From the NCBI GenBank assembly GCA_009692615.1, contig SHYW01000053.1, positions 1 to 32,822 on the forward strand: a DNA stretch of 32,822 nucleotides, written 5' to 3'. Below the pieces are notes generated by a model that had not been told where the DNA came from, did no database searches, and saw only the letters and a program-made list of their open reading frames with translations. The position numbers were made by a program, and so were the translations under genes. How positions within the stretch are numbered: position 1 is the first letter of the stretch; each line of letters begins with the position of its first letter. The stretch is from Deltaproteobacteria bacterium (GTDB lineage Bacteria > Desulfobacterota > Binatia > UBA9968). This document shows positions 15,503-23,871 of the stretch, piece after piece.

Positions 15503-15536
15503 ATTTCAATCTGACGGGCGAGTCTTTTCTTCGATT

Positions 15537-15638
15537 CCTTCCCCCTCGACGGGGGAAGGTTAGGATAGGGGTGCTGCGCACGCCATGAGATTATTGGGCA
15601 CCCCTTCCTCAGTCCTTCCCCGTCGAGGGGAAGGAAGT
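15537..15638 (+). repeat. Composite hairpin repeat, copy 8 (variant core)
   Basis: CCTTCCCCCTCGACGGGGGAAGG is followed by GGATAGGGGTGC. Then comes a loop with GCACGCCATG, followed by GCACCCCTTCCTCAGTCC and TTCCCCGTCGAGGGGAA. It has the same three-part design as the other junction repeats with different base pairs. It ends about 69 bases before hyuA. Confidence 0.8.
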
Positions 15639-15706
15639 AAGAAGTTCGGAAGCGAGCAGCAATTGGTGTGTGTTGGTAATTTACTTAGACGAAATCGAAA
15701 GGCTCC

Positions 15707-17743
15707 ATGAGAATTGCAGTTGATATCGGTGGAACGTTTACTGATTTAGTCGCGGTTGACGACGACGGGCAAGTTTCTCGCAGCAAGTCGCTGACGACGC
15801 CGGACGATTTGGCGCGCGGCATCGGCGATTGTTTGAAAGGCGCCAATGTCGACGTCGCCGGCGCGAGTTTCTTCGTGCATGGCTCGACGGTGACGATCAA
15901 CGCCGTGCTCGAACGCAAGGGCGCGCGCACGGGATTGATCACCACCAAAGGCTTTCGCGACGTTTACGAAATCGGCCGCGGTAATCGGCCGGAGGGCTAC
16001 AATTTATTTTTCAAGCGGCCGGTGCCGCTGGTGCCGCGCGATTTGCGTTTGGAAGTCGACGAGCGGCTTTACGCCACCGGCGAAATCCTCACGCCCCTCG
16101 ATGAACAGTCGGCGGCGGCAACCATCGGCGCGCTCAAGCAGGCCGGAGTGGAAAGCGTTGCAGTCTGCTTGCTCCATGGTTACGCCAACGCGGCCCATGA
16201 AAAACGTTTGGGTGAACTGTTGCGCCAGCAGTTTTCCGAAGCCTATGTATCGCTGTCGCACGAGATTCTCCGCGAGTTCCGCGAGTACGAACGCACGTCG
16301 ACGACGGTATTGAATTCCTACGTCGGCCCGCTGGTCAGCCGCTACTTAGTCTCGCTGGAAAAAATGCTCGGCGCCGCCGGCTTTCGCGGGACGTTTCGTG
16401 TCATGCAATCCAACGGCGGCGTGATGTCGGCGGAGACGGCGAAAAAAATGCCGGTGACGATGATGGAGTCGGGACCGGTGGCGGGCGTCATCGCGGCGGC
16501 GCATCTCGGCGAGTCGCTGGGCTGTCGCCATATTATTTCCTTCGACATGGGCGGCACCACGGCGAAGTCGAGCTTGATCAAGGATTTTCATCCCGAAGTG
16601 ACCAGCAGTTACTATGTCGGCGGTTACGTCACCGGCCATCCGATGATGCTGCCGGTGGTCGATATCGTGGAAGTCGGCAACGGCGGCGGCAGCATCGCTT
16701 GGCTCGATGCCGCTGGCGGTTTGAAAGTCGGGCCGCAGAGCGCCGGCGCGGCGCCAGGGCCCGCGTGCTACGGCAAAGGCGGCGCCGAGCCGACGGTCAC
16801 CGACGCCAATCTGATCGCCGGCCGCATCGACGGCGATTATTTTCTCGGCAGCGGCATTCGCTTGCAGCGCGACCAAGCGGCGGCGGCGATCATGGAAAAA
16901 ATCGGTAAACCGCTTGGCTTGTCATTAGAAGAGGCGGCGCTGGGGATCCTCACCATCGCCAACTTCAACATGTCGTTGTCGGTGCGCGCCGTTTCGGTCG
17001 AGAAGGGCTACGATCCGCGCGACTGCGTGTTGGTGCCGAGCGGCGGCGGCGGCGCGCTCCACGCCATGGCGATCGCCCGCGAGCTGTCCGTGCCGCGGGT
17101 TATCATTCCGCCCATGCCCGCACACTTCTCCGCGCTCGGCATGTTGATGGCCGATTTGAAACATGACTACGTGCAAACCTTCGTGCGCGAGTTGGCCGAG
17201 ACCACGGGAGCGCAGATCGCCGATGCGTTCGCCGTGTTGGAAAAGTCGGCCACCGATACGTTGACCGAAGAAGGCAGCAAAGCGGAACAAATTGTTTTAC
17301 GCCGCTTCTTGGACATGCGTTACCGCGGCCAAGAATATACGCTGCCGGTGCCGGTCACCGAAGATCTGCGCGGCGTCGCCGATTTCAGCGCGATCCGTGG
17401 GCGCTTCGATCAATTGCATCAAGAACACTACGGTCACTCGGCGCCCAAGGAGCCGGTGATGATGGTAAATCTTCGACTTTCGGCATTAGGCAAGTTCGAC
17501 AACAAGTTGCCGTTGGTAACAACGTCGCGCGCAGAGGATCGCGGCGAACGGGGCCGGCGCCCGGTGATTTTCGAAAGCCTGCCGGTGGATTGCCCGATCT
17601 ATTTGCGCAGCGGCTTCAAAGCCGGCGATCAATTGGCCGGACCGGCGGTGATCGAAGAGTTGGGCGCGACGATTCTGCTTTATCCCGGCGACAAGATGGT
17701 GGTGAATGAGTTCGGACAGTTGGTGATCGAGGTCGGGAGCTGA
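15707..17743 (+). CDS. hyuA: Hydantoinase A / oxoprolinase family protein (HyuA)
   Basis: This 678-residue protein begins with the actin-like ATPase start DIGGTFTDLVAVD (residues 5-17) and has FDMGGTTAK (279-287) and GGGGALHA near 445-452, as in HyuA and 5-oxoprolinases. It uses ATP to activate the amide of a hydantoin-like ring. The C-terminal part (MRYRGQEYTLPVPV; AGPAVIEE) is also typical. Its normal partner HyuB is encoded at 7411-9087, separated by SBPs, toxin-antitoxin genes and two M24-fold genes. The start at 15707 has GAAAGG just upstream. It sits next to the creatinase-fold pair, and creatinine and N-methylhydantoin routes use this enzyme class in some bacteria. The substrate remains open. 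Confidence 0.88.
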   Translation: MRIAVDIGGTFTDLVAVDDDGQVSRSKSLTTPDDLARGIGDCLKGANVDVAGASFFVHGSTVTINAVLERKGARTGLITTKGFRDVYEIGRGNRPEGYNLFFKRPVPLVPRDLRLEVDERLYATGEILTPLDEQSAAATIGALKQAGVESVAVCLLHGYANAAHEKRLGELLRQQFSEAYVSLSHEILREFREYERTSTTVLNSYVGPLVSRYLVSLEKMLGAAGFRGTFRVMQSNGGVMSAETAKKMPVTMMESGPVAGVIAAAHLGESLGCRHIISFDMGGTTAKSSLIKDFHPEVTSSYYVGGYVTGHPMMLPVVDIVEVGNGGGSIAWLDAAGGLKVGPQSAGAAPGPACYGKGGAEPTVTDANLIAGRIDGDYFLGSGIRLQRDQAAAAIMEKIGKPLGLSLEEAALGILTIANFNMSLSVRAVSVEKGYDPRDCVLVPSGGGGALHAMAIARELSVPRVIIPPMPAHFSALGMLMADLKHDYVQTFVRELAETTGAQIADAFAVLEKSATDTLTEEGSKAEQIVLRRFLDMRYRGQEYTLPVPVTEDLRGVADFSAIRGRFDQLHQEHYGHSAPKEPVMMVNLRLSALGKFDNKLPLVTTSRAEDRGERGRRPVIFESLPVDCPIYLRSGFKAGDQLAGPAVIEELGATILLYPGDKMVVNEFGQLVIEVGS

Positions 17744-17775
17744 GCGAGCTAAAGGTCCTCGTATCTTTGCATTTA

Positions 17776-17872
17776 CCCTCTCCCTCTGGGAGAGGGTTCG
17801 GGTGAGGGCAGGGCGACCGCCGGTCGCCCCTACAAGAGCCCTCACCTCAATCCTCTCCCAGAGGGAGAGGAA
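17776..17872 (+). repeat. Composite hairpin repeat, copy 9 (most complete)
   Basis: CCCTCTCCCTCTGGGAGAGGG comes first. Then GGTGAGGGC pairs with GCCCTCACC, enclosing the palindrome GGGCGACC-GCC-GGTCGCCC and CTACAAGA. A final CCTCTCCCAGAGGGAGAGG closes it. It forms three hairpins with a nested outer stem and ends 37 bases before the next start. Confidence 0.9.
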
Positions 17873-17908
17873 GTTAAGATCGGAAAATTCACATCGTGAT
17901 GGCTGACA

Positions 17909-19288
17909 ATGGCTGACGAATCTCGCAGTGAACAACTCGCGGCTTATCTTGCGGCGCTGCGATTCGAACAGATTCCCGTTGACGTCATTGACGCAGCCAA
18001 GCTCCACATTCTCGATTCTCTCGGTTGCTTGCTCGCGGGCTCGCGCTTAGAGCCGGGAAGACTCGCTTATAACCTTGCGGTAGCCACCAGTGGCACTTCT
18101 GCTAATCACAACGCAACGCTCTTCGGTACGACCTCGCGCGTGTCCTTGCTCGACGCGGTGCCAGCGATGGCGGCCGCGGCGCATTGCGGCGAGCTCGATG
18201 ACATTCACGGCGGAGCGGCGACTTGCATCGGTGCGATGATCGTTCCGGCTCTGCTGGCGATGGCGGAAAAGTATGGCGGCAGCGGCGCGAGATTTCTCGA
18301 AGCGGCGATCGTCGGCTACGAAACCATCGCGCGAGTGGGACTAAGCATCGACGCGCCAAAACTTTTCGCCCGCGGCTGGTGGCCGAGCACGATCTGCGGC
18401 GCCTTCGGTGTGGCGGCGGCGGGCGGAAAATTTCTCGATTGGCCCGCGGATAAGACGGCCAACGCTATCGGCATCTCCTCGCTGCACGCCGGCGGCATGC
18501 TCACCGGCGGTCAAGAAGGCGCGAGCGCGCGCCATGTCGCGTTTGGCACGGCGGCGCGAAACGGCATTCTCGCGTTGCTCGCGAGCGAGCAGGGATTGAC
18601 CGGCCCCCTGCGCGGCTTCGAAGATCCGCGCGGTTTCTGTTTGACGTTGTGCGCTGAACCGCGTTGGGAGTATTTGCAAAACTTCGACAAGTTCTTTCTT
18701 CCTGAAGTCGCCTTCAAGCCCTATCCCTGCGCGCGCCAACTTCACGCTGGCGTCGAAGCGCTGTTGAAGCTGATTCAGCGCCATTCAATCGTGACAACGT
18801 CAATTCAGGAACTCGAACTATTTGTGCCGACGCAAAACGCCGCCATGGTCAATCGCCCGGCGATTTCCATGTTGCGCGCAGCGACGCTGGGCAGCGGCCA
18901 GTATGTGATGGCGGTGACGGCGTTTCGCGGCAAGATCGATTTAGCTTCCTTCGAAGAAGAATTTCTCCGCAGTGAAGAAGTGAGCCGATTGATGGCCAAG
19001 GTCAAAGTGAGCGCCAGCGCCGAGCTGGATCGTCATTTCCCCAAGTACTGGTCCGGGCGAGTGACGATCAAATTGTCCGACGGCCAGAGCCATTCGGAAG
19101 AAATTATCGCGCCCAAGGGCGAGAGCGAAAATCCGCTGAGCGATGCCGATGTCGAAGAAAAGTTTTTCGGCCTAGCAGAGCCGGTCTTAGGCGAGGCACG
19201 GGCGCGCGCGGCGATTACCGTCGTTCACTCTTTAGCTACCAGCGAGTCGGTGGCGCCGCTGCTCGCGGCGCTGGCGGTGGCAATTTGA
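17909..19288 (+). CDS. MmgE/PrpD family protein
   Basis: This 459-residue protein has an all-helical N-terminal domain opening with AKLHILDSLGCLLAGS and continuing AAAHCGELDDIHGGA, hallmarks of the MmgE/PrpD family. Its C-terminal domain contains FKPYPCARQLH. Known members dehydrate or isomerise short tricarboxylic acids (2-methylcitrate dehydratase, cis-aconitate decarboxylase, iminodisuccinate epimerase). Many family members in catabolic clusters have no assigned substrate. The ATG at 17909 is used because an ATG ten bases earlier is out of frame and stops after five codons. No signal peptide is present. It follows HyuA with a hairpin repeat between, and may handle a product of the upstream reactions. 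Confidence 0.82.
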   Translation: MADESRSEQLAAYLAALRFEQIPVDVIDAAKLHILDSLGCLLAGSRLEPGRLAYNLAVATSGTSANHNATLFGTTSRVSLLDAVPAMAAAAHCGELDDIHGGAATCIGAMIVPALLAMAEKYGGSGARFLEAAIVGYETIARVGLSIDAPKLFARGWWPSTICGAFGVAAAGGKFLDWPADKTANAIGISSLHAGGMLTGGQEGASARHVAFGTAARNGILALLASEQGLTGPLRGFEDPRGFCLTLCAEPRWEYLQNFDKFFLPEVAFKPYPCARQLHAGVEALLKLIQRHSIVTTSIQELELFVPTQNAAMVNRPAISMLRAATLGSGQYVMAVTAFRGKIDLASFEEEFLRSEEVSRLMAKVKVSASAELDRHFPKYWSGRVTIKLSDGQSHSEEIIAPKGESENPLSDADVEEKFFGLAEPVLGEARARAAITVVHSLATSESVAPLLAALAVAI

Positions 19289-19324
19289 TTGCGAAGTTGT
19301 CGCGCTCGATGAGAAAATCCGGTC

Positions 19325-19406
19325 TCACCACGAAGGACACGAAGAGCACGAAGTTCGGAGCACTTATCATCCGAGACCTTCGTGTCCTTCGTGACCTTCG
19401 TGGTGA
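19325..19406. repeat. Dispersed palindromic repeat (CACGAAG units)
   Basis: The 29-nt left arm (19325-19353, TCACCACGAAGGACACGAAG start) faces the right arm 19378-19406, pairing with few mismatches around a 24-nt loop. Each arm is built of three to four CACGAAG-type units. It is related to the repeat at 406-480. The 19289-19535 gap has no gene. Confidence 0.8.
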
Positions 19407-19535
19407 AAATTTTCTTGCTTGTTTGGTAATGCTTCGCCGGCGCTAGGCTCCAGGCGCGGTGCGAAACTGCTTGACAATAGGCGCGCGGACGAGGGATAGA
19501 TAGCGGCCACGAAGTCCTGTCGGAGGGATCTGCCG

Positions 19536-20600
19536 ATGCGCAAGAATCGTTTTGCGGTGATCGATGGCGACGGTCATGTAACCGAGCGCAACAAAGAGAT
19601 ACTGGAATATCTCGGCGGCAATTATCGCGGCACCAGCAAGGATGAAAGTTGGGCCGATACTTTCGCGCCTTTTCCTTCCCTCGACGGTTGGGCGCGGCTT
19701 TCCGGCATGAGCTCGCCGGGGTTGCGCGATTATCCCGACTGCGACACCTGGACAACCTTTCTCGACGAGTGCGGCATCGAAACCACCGTCGTTTATCCCA
19801 CCGCGGCGCTGGCCTTTGGCCTGATTCAAGATCCGGCTTGGGCCGTCGATATCGCCCGCGCCTACAATTCCTGGCTCTACGCCAGCTACACGAAAAAAAA
19901 CTCGCGCATTCTCGGCGCGGCGATTATTCCCGTGCACGACGTGGCGGCGGCGATCCAAGAGATGCGCCGGGTAAAGAACGATCTCGGCATGCCCGGCGGC
20001 ATGCTGCCTTCGGTGACGCGGTTGCGTAAGGGCTACGGCCACGAGAGTTTCTTTCCGCTCTACGAAGAGGCCTGCAAGCTTGATTGGCCGCTGGCGATCC
20101 ATGGCGCGCCGAGCCGCGGTCTCGGTTTCGATTTCTTCGACAGCTTCGTCGAAGTGCACGCGCTGGAACATCCGCTGCCGCTGATGATTCAGATGACCAA
20201 CATGATTTTTCAGGGCGTCTTCGAACTCTTCCCGCAGCTGCGCGTGGCTTATCTCGAAGCCGGCGCCGGCTGGGTGCCGTTCATGATGGACCGGCTCGAT
20301 GAGGACTTCGAGCGGCGCGGCAAGAAGTGGGCGCCGCGCTTAAAAAAATTGCCGAGCGACTACATCACCGGCGGACAGGTCTATGTGTCGCTGGAGTCCG
20401 AGGAGCGCACGCTGCCCTATGTATTAAAGCTGTTCGGCGAGGACCATATCTTTTTCGCTTCCGACTATCCCCATGAGCGGCAACGGGCGCAATACTTGGA
20501 GGATATCCCGGGAATCGAAGCGCGCGCGGATATTTCCGATACGGCGAAACGAAAAATTCTCGCCGACAACGCAAGGACGTTCTATCGGCTGGCGGATTAG
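19536..20600 (+). CDS. Amidohydrolase-2 family metal hydrolase/decarboxylase (COG2159)
   Basis: This 354-residue member of the ACMSD/LigW-like group keeps all landmarks: D10-G-D12-G-H14 at the N-terminus, H189 in LAIHGAPS, H212 in EHPLPL, E241 in YLEAGAGW and D310-Y-P-H in FFASDYPH. This complete set argues for a working single-metal hydrolase or decarboxylase, unlike the paralogue at 4194. The ATG at 19536 follows GGAGGG at 19522-19527. It is the last enzyme of the run and lies 26 bases before the TAXI-type binding proteins, with which it may be co-transcribed. No signal peptide is seen. The substrate is unknown, perhaps an aromatic acid or lactone. Confidence 0.85.
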   Translation: MRKNRFAVIDGDGHVTERNKEILEYLGGNYRGTSKDESWADTFAPFPSLDGWARLSGMSSPGLRDYPDCDTWTTFLDECGIETTVVYPTAALAFGLIQDPAWAVDIARAYNSWLYASYTKKNSRILGAAIIPVHDVAAAIQEMRRVKNDLGMPGGMLPSVTRLRKGYGHESFFPLYEEACKLDWPLAIHGAPSRGLGFDFFDSFVEVHALEHPLPLMIQMTNMIFQGVFELFPQLRVAYLEAGAGWVPFMMDRLDEDFERRGKKWAPRLKKLPSDYITGGQVYVSLESEERTLPYVLKLFGEDHIFFASDYPHERQRAQYLEDIPGIEARADISDTAKRKILADNARTFYRLAD

Positions 20601-20626
20601 AATATCTTAATAGCGGAGGAGTGACG

Positions 20627-21667
20627 ATGAAGACGATTTTGATAATCGGCTTGCGGATGTTTTTAGTCGTGAGTTTCTTATTCATGCCTGGGATTCCGTT
20701 GCGATCTGCGTTAGCCAAAATGGACTGTAGCGCGGGCAGCGCGGGCAACGATCTGCCGCGGACGGCGGCGATTGCGACCAATCCTGCGGGGACTGGGGCG
20801 CATGCATTAGGCGCTGGCCTTGCCGCGGTGGCGGGCAAAGTCACCGCCATTTCGCTGAAAGTTCAACCCTACAACGGGCCTAACGCTTGGATGCCGCTGA
20901 TGGAAAGCGACGAGTTGGAAATGGGTGTGCTCAATATTCTCGATTCGCAAATGGCCGCCACTGGCACTGGCAATTACAAAAAGGCCTACCCGATGTTGCG
21001 GGTCATCGCTGGCGGGGTTTTTCCGTTCACCGGAGGGGTGATGGTGCGCGACAAATCGGACATCAAGCAATTGAGCGATTTGAAAGGAAAGCGGATGGCC
21101 TGGGATTTTGGCGGTCACGCGATCTCTCAGACCTACTTGAACGCGGTCTTAGAGACGGGAGGTGTAAAGCCGAGCGATGTGCAACAGGTGCGAGTATCCA
21201 ACGTTAATGACGGCATTCGCGCCGTTCCCGAAGGAAAAGTTGATGCTACCTGGGCGTCGCTGGGTACGGGAACCAATGAGGAAGCCAATGCCATGGAGCC
21301 GGTGCGCTTTTTGCCGGTGCCCAATACCGATGCGGCGAACAAGATTCTCGGCCGCTACGGCGGATCGGTGGTCAAGGCGACTCCGTCGGCCGGTGTGCGC
21401 GGCGAGACTTATGTGCTGGGCTATGCGCTGCACATCGTCGGTTCGAGCAAGATGAGCGATCGCGCCGTTACCGCGCTGACCAAGGCTTGGTGGGACAATT
21501 TGGCCGAGCTGCAAACCATCCATCCGTTGTTCAAACAATGGACCAAGGACAACCAGGCGATCACCAATTTCACGATTCCCTATCACTCCGGCGCGGTAAA
21601 ATTCTATAAAGACGTCGGGGTGTGGACGGCGAAGCACGATGCACGGACTAAAGAGATCTGCGGCTAG
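20627..21667 (+). CDS. TAXI-family TRAP solute-binding protein 1
   Basis: This 346-residue exported protein has a signal peptide (hydrophobic MFLVVSFLFMPGIPL, cut near ALA). It carries the TAXI (TRAP-associated extracytoplasmic immunogenic) hallmarks: AIATNPAGTGAHALG, GVLNILDSQMAATGTGNYKKA, a VRDKSDIKQLSDLKGK block, DFGGHA, and VDATWASLGTGTNEEANAMEP. It delivers a carboxylate-like or other organic ligand to the TRAP permease. The start at 20627 has GGAGGA six bases upstream. It is the first of three tandem paralogues before one fused permease. Confidence 0.88.
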   Translation: MKTILIIGLRMFLVVSFLFMPGIPLRSALAKMDCSAGSAGNDLPRTAAIATNPAGTGAHALGAGLAAVAGKVTAISLKVQPYNGPNAWMPLMESDELEMGVLNILDSQMAATGTGNYKKAYPMLRVIAGGVFPFTGGVMVRDKSDIKQLSDLKGKRMAWDFGGHAISQTYLNAVLETGGVKPSDVQQVRVSNVNDGIRAVPEGKVDATWASLGTGTNEEANAMEPVRFLPVPNTDAANKILGRYGGSVVKATPSAGVRGETYVLGYALHIVGSSKMSDRAVTALTKAWWDNLAELQTIHPLFKQWTKDNQAITNFTIPYHSGAVKFYKDVGVWTAKHDARTKEICG

Positions 21668-21688
21668 GAAGAATGGAGCGATGGATTA

Positions 21689-22738
21689 ATGAGTGTCAAT
21701 AAACGTTGGGCGGGTTTCGTTGCCCTATACATTATTGATTTGTTGGTGCTGCCTCTGGCTTTGTCGATCGCTTCGGCTAACGCCAAGATCGACTGCGGGC
21801 CGGTGGTGAACAAGGGCAACGATCTCGCCCGCAGCGTCGCGATCGGTACCAGTCCGGCCGGTACTGGGGCATTTTCCTTAGGCTCTGGATTGGCCGCGGT
21901 GGCGAGCAAGGCAACGCCGATCATCGCCAAGGTTCAGCCCTACGCCGGCCCCAACACCTTTGTCCCGCTGCTCGAAAGCGGCGAGCTGGAGTTTGGTATC
22001 ATCAATATTCTCGACGCTCACATGGCCATGACCGGCACGGGCACTTATAAGAAAGCTTATCCCAGTCTGCGCGTGCTCACCGGCGGCGTGTTTCCGTTTA
22101 CCGGCGGCATCATGGTGCGCGATAAGTCCGATATCAAGCAGGTCAGCGATCTCAAGGGTAAAAAGCTGGCCTGGGACTTTGGCGGCCACGCGGTGATCCA
22201 GGCGTTGTTTAACGCGGCCCTGGAAACCGGCGGCGTGAAACCGTCCGACATCACCCAGGTGCGGATGTCCACATCCAACGACGGCATCCGCGGCGTCGCC
22301 GAGGGCAAAGTCGATGCCACTTACGCTTCCCTCGGCACCGGCACCAACGAAGAGGCCAATGCCATGGAGCCGGTGCGCTTTCTCAACATTCCCAATACCG
22401 AGGCGAACAACAAGATTCTTAGCAAACTCGGCAGCTCGGTGGTTAAAGCCGATCCGGCCACCGGCATTCGCGGCGAGACTTATATCGTCGGCTATCCGCT
22501 CCATCTGCTGACTTCGACCAAGGTCAATGAACGCACGGTACAGGCGGTGCTCAAAGCCTGGTGGGACAACTACGCTGAGCTACAGACGATCCATCCGCTG
22601 TTCAAGCAGTTCACCAAGGATGTTCAGGCGATTAGCAATTTCACCATCCCGTACCACCCTGGTTCGGTGAAGTTCTACAAGGACGCTGGGGTGTGGACCG
22701 CCAAGCATGACGCACGAACAAAAGAGATTTGTGGATGA
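21689..22738 (+). CDS. TAXI-family TRAP solute-binding protein 2
   Basis: This 349-residue paralogue of the preceding gene starts 22 bases after its stop. The signal peptide (hydrophobic core YIIDLLVLPLALSIASANA) is followed by mature protein with GTSPAGTGAFSLG, NILDAHMAMTGTGTYKKA, SDIKQVSDLKGKK, DFGGHAVIQ and GTGTNEEANAMEPVRFLNIPN. Pocket-region differences from its neighbours (for example AFSLG against AHALG) suggest a different ligand preference, though this is only an inference. It is part of the four-gene TRAP operon. Confidence 0.88.
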   Translation: MSVNKRWAGFVALYIIDLLVLPLALSIASANAKIDCGPVVNKGNDLARSVAIGTSPAGTGAFSLGSGLAAVASKATPIIAKVQPYAGPNTFVPLLESGELEFGIINILDAHMAMTGTGTYKKAYPSLRVLTGGVFPFTGGIMVRDKSDIKQVSDLKGKKLAWDFGGHAVIQALFNAALETGGVKPSDITQVRMSTSNDGIRGVAEGKVDATYASLGTGTNEEANAMEPVRFLNIPNTEANNKILSKLGSSVVKADPATGIRGETYIVGYPLHLLTSTKVNERTVQAVLKAWWDNYAELQTIHPLFKQFTKDVQAISNFTIPYHPGSVKFYKDAGVWTAKHDARTKEICG

Positions 22739-22777
22739 GAATATCGGCATGATGGAGTAACCAGGAGTGTTGGAGCT

Positions 22778-23827
22778 ATGGCAAGAGAAAAATACTTTCG
22801 ACTGACTAGTGTATCGATGGCGCTGGCGTTTTTGCTTGCGCCCGTTGGCGGTCTCCATGGTATTGCCGCTGCGAAACTCGATTGCAGTCCGACCAGCAAC
22901 ACCAGCATCGCGCTGCCGCGCACGGTGGCGATCGCGTCCAACCTCGCCGGCACCGGCGCCCATGCGCTGGCGTCAGGATTGTCAGCGGTGGCGAGCAAAG
23001 TCACGACGATGTCGGCCAAGGTGCAGCCGTATAATGGGCCAAATGCCTGGATGCCGTTGTTGGAGGAGGGCGAGGTCGAGTTCGGCATCATCAATATTCT
23101 CGACTCCAACATGGCGGCCACCGGCACGGGCAATTACAAAAAAGCCTATCCAACTATTCGCATCGTCGCCGGCGGCGTGTTTCCCTTTACCGGCAGTATC
23201 ATGGTGCGCGATAAGTCGGAGATTAAGACGGGCGCCGACTTGAAGGGCAAGCGCATGGCCTGGGATTTTGGCGGCCACGCGATCACCCAGACCTGGCAGA
23301 ACGCGGCGATGGAAGTCCTGGGGATCAAAGCAAGCGATGTCACACAAGTGCGATTCTCCAACTTGAACGACGCGATCCGCGGCGTGCCGGAGGGGAAAAT
23401 CGATGCGACCTTCGCTGCCATCGGCATCGGCATCAACGAAGAGGCCAATGCCATGGAGCCAATCCGCTTTCTCAATTTGCCCGACAATGCGGCGTCCAGC
23501 AAAATTCTCGCCAAGTATGGCGCGTCCATCGTCAAGCAGGACCCCACCGCCGGCATTCGCAGCGACACCCGGGTGATCGGCTATCCGCTGCATTTGGCGA
23601 GCTCGACCAAAGTGAGTGACAAGACCGTGGCGACGTTGCTCAAGGCGTGGTGGGATAACTTAGGCGAACTGCAGACGATCCACCCGCAATTTAAAAAATG
23701 GACCAAGGACGTCCAGGCGATTACCAATTTCACCGTGCCCTATCACAACGGCGCGGTGAAATTTTACAAAGAAGTGGGCGTATGGGGCGCCAAGCATGAC
23801 GCGCGTACTAAAGAGATCTGTAGCTAA
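22778..23827 (+). CDS. TAXI-family TRAP solute-binding protein 3
   Basis: This 349-residue third paralogue has a signal peptide with the core VSMALAFLLAPVGGLHGIAAA. It keeps ASNLAGTGAHALA, NILDSNMAATGTGNYKKA, DFGGHAITQTW and EEANAMEPIRFLNLPD. It differs most around TFAAIGIGINEE, where the others have ASLGTGTNEE, which may alter the ligand pocket. The start at 22778 has GGAG just before it. The permease follows after 44 bases. Confidence 0.88.
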   Translation: MAREKYFRLTSVSMALAFLLAPVGGLHGIAAAKLDCSPTSNTSIALPRTVAIASNLAGTGAHALASGLSAVASKVTTMSAKVQPYNGPNAWMPLLEEGEVEFGIINILDSNMAATGTGNYKKAYPTIRIVAGGVFPFTGSIMVRDKSEIKTGADLKGKRMAWDFGGHAITQTWQNAAMEVLGIKASDVTQVRFSNLNDAIRGVPEGKIDATFAAIGIGINEEANAMEPIRFLNLPDNAASSKILAKYGASIVKQDPTAGIRSDTRVIGYPLHLASSTKVSDKTVATLLKAWWDNLGELQTIHPQFKKWTKDVQAITNFTVPYHNGAVKFYKEVGVWGAKHDARTKEICS

Positions 23828-23871
23828 CGGACCCTCTGGATTCGTCGCCTAACCTCGACGAGGAGAATCTC

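Noticed and set aside
1670-17872. CRISPR array from the repeated hairpin elements
   Set aside because: Copies are kilobases apart with genes between, of unequal length and without regular spacers.
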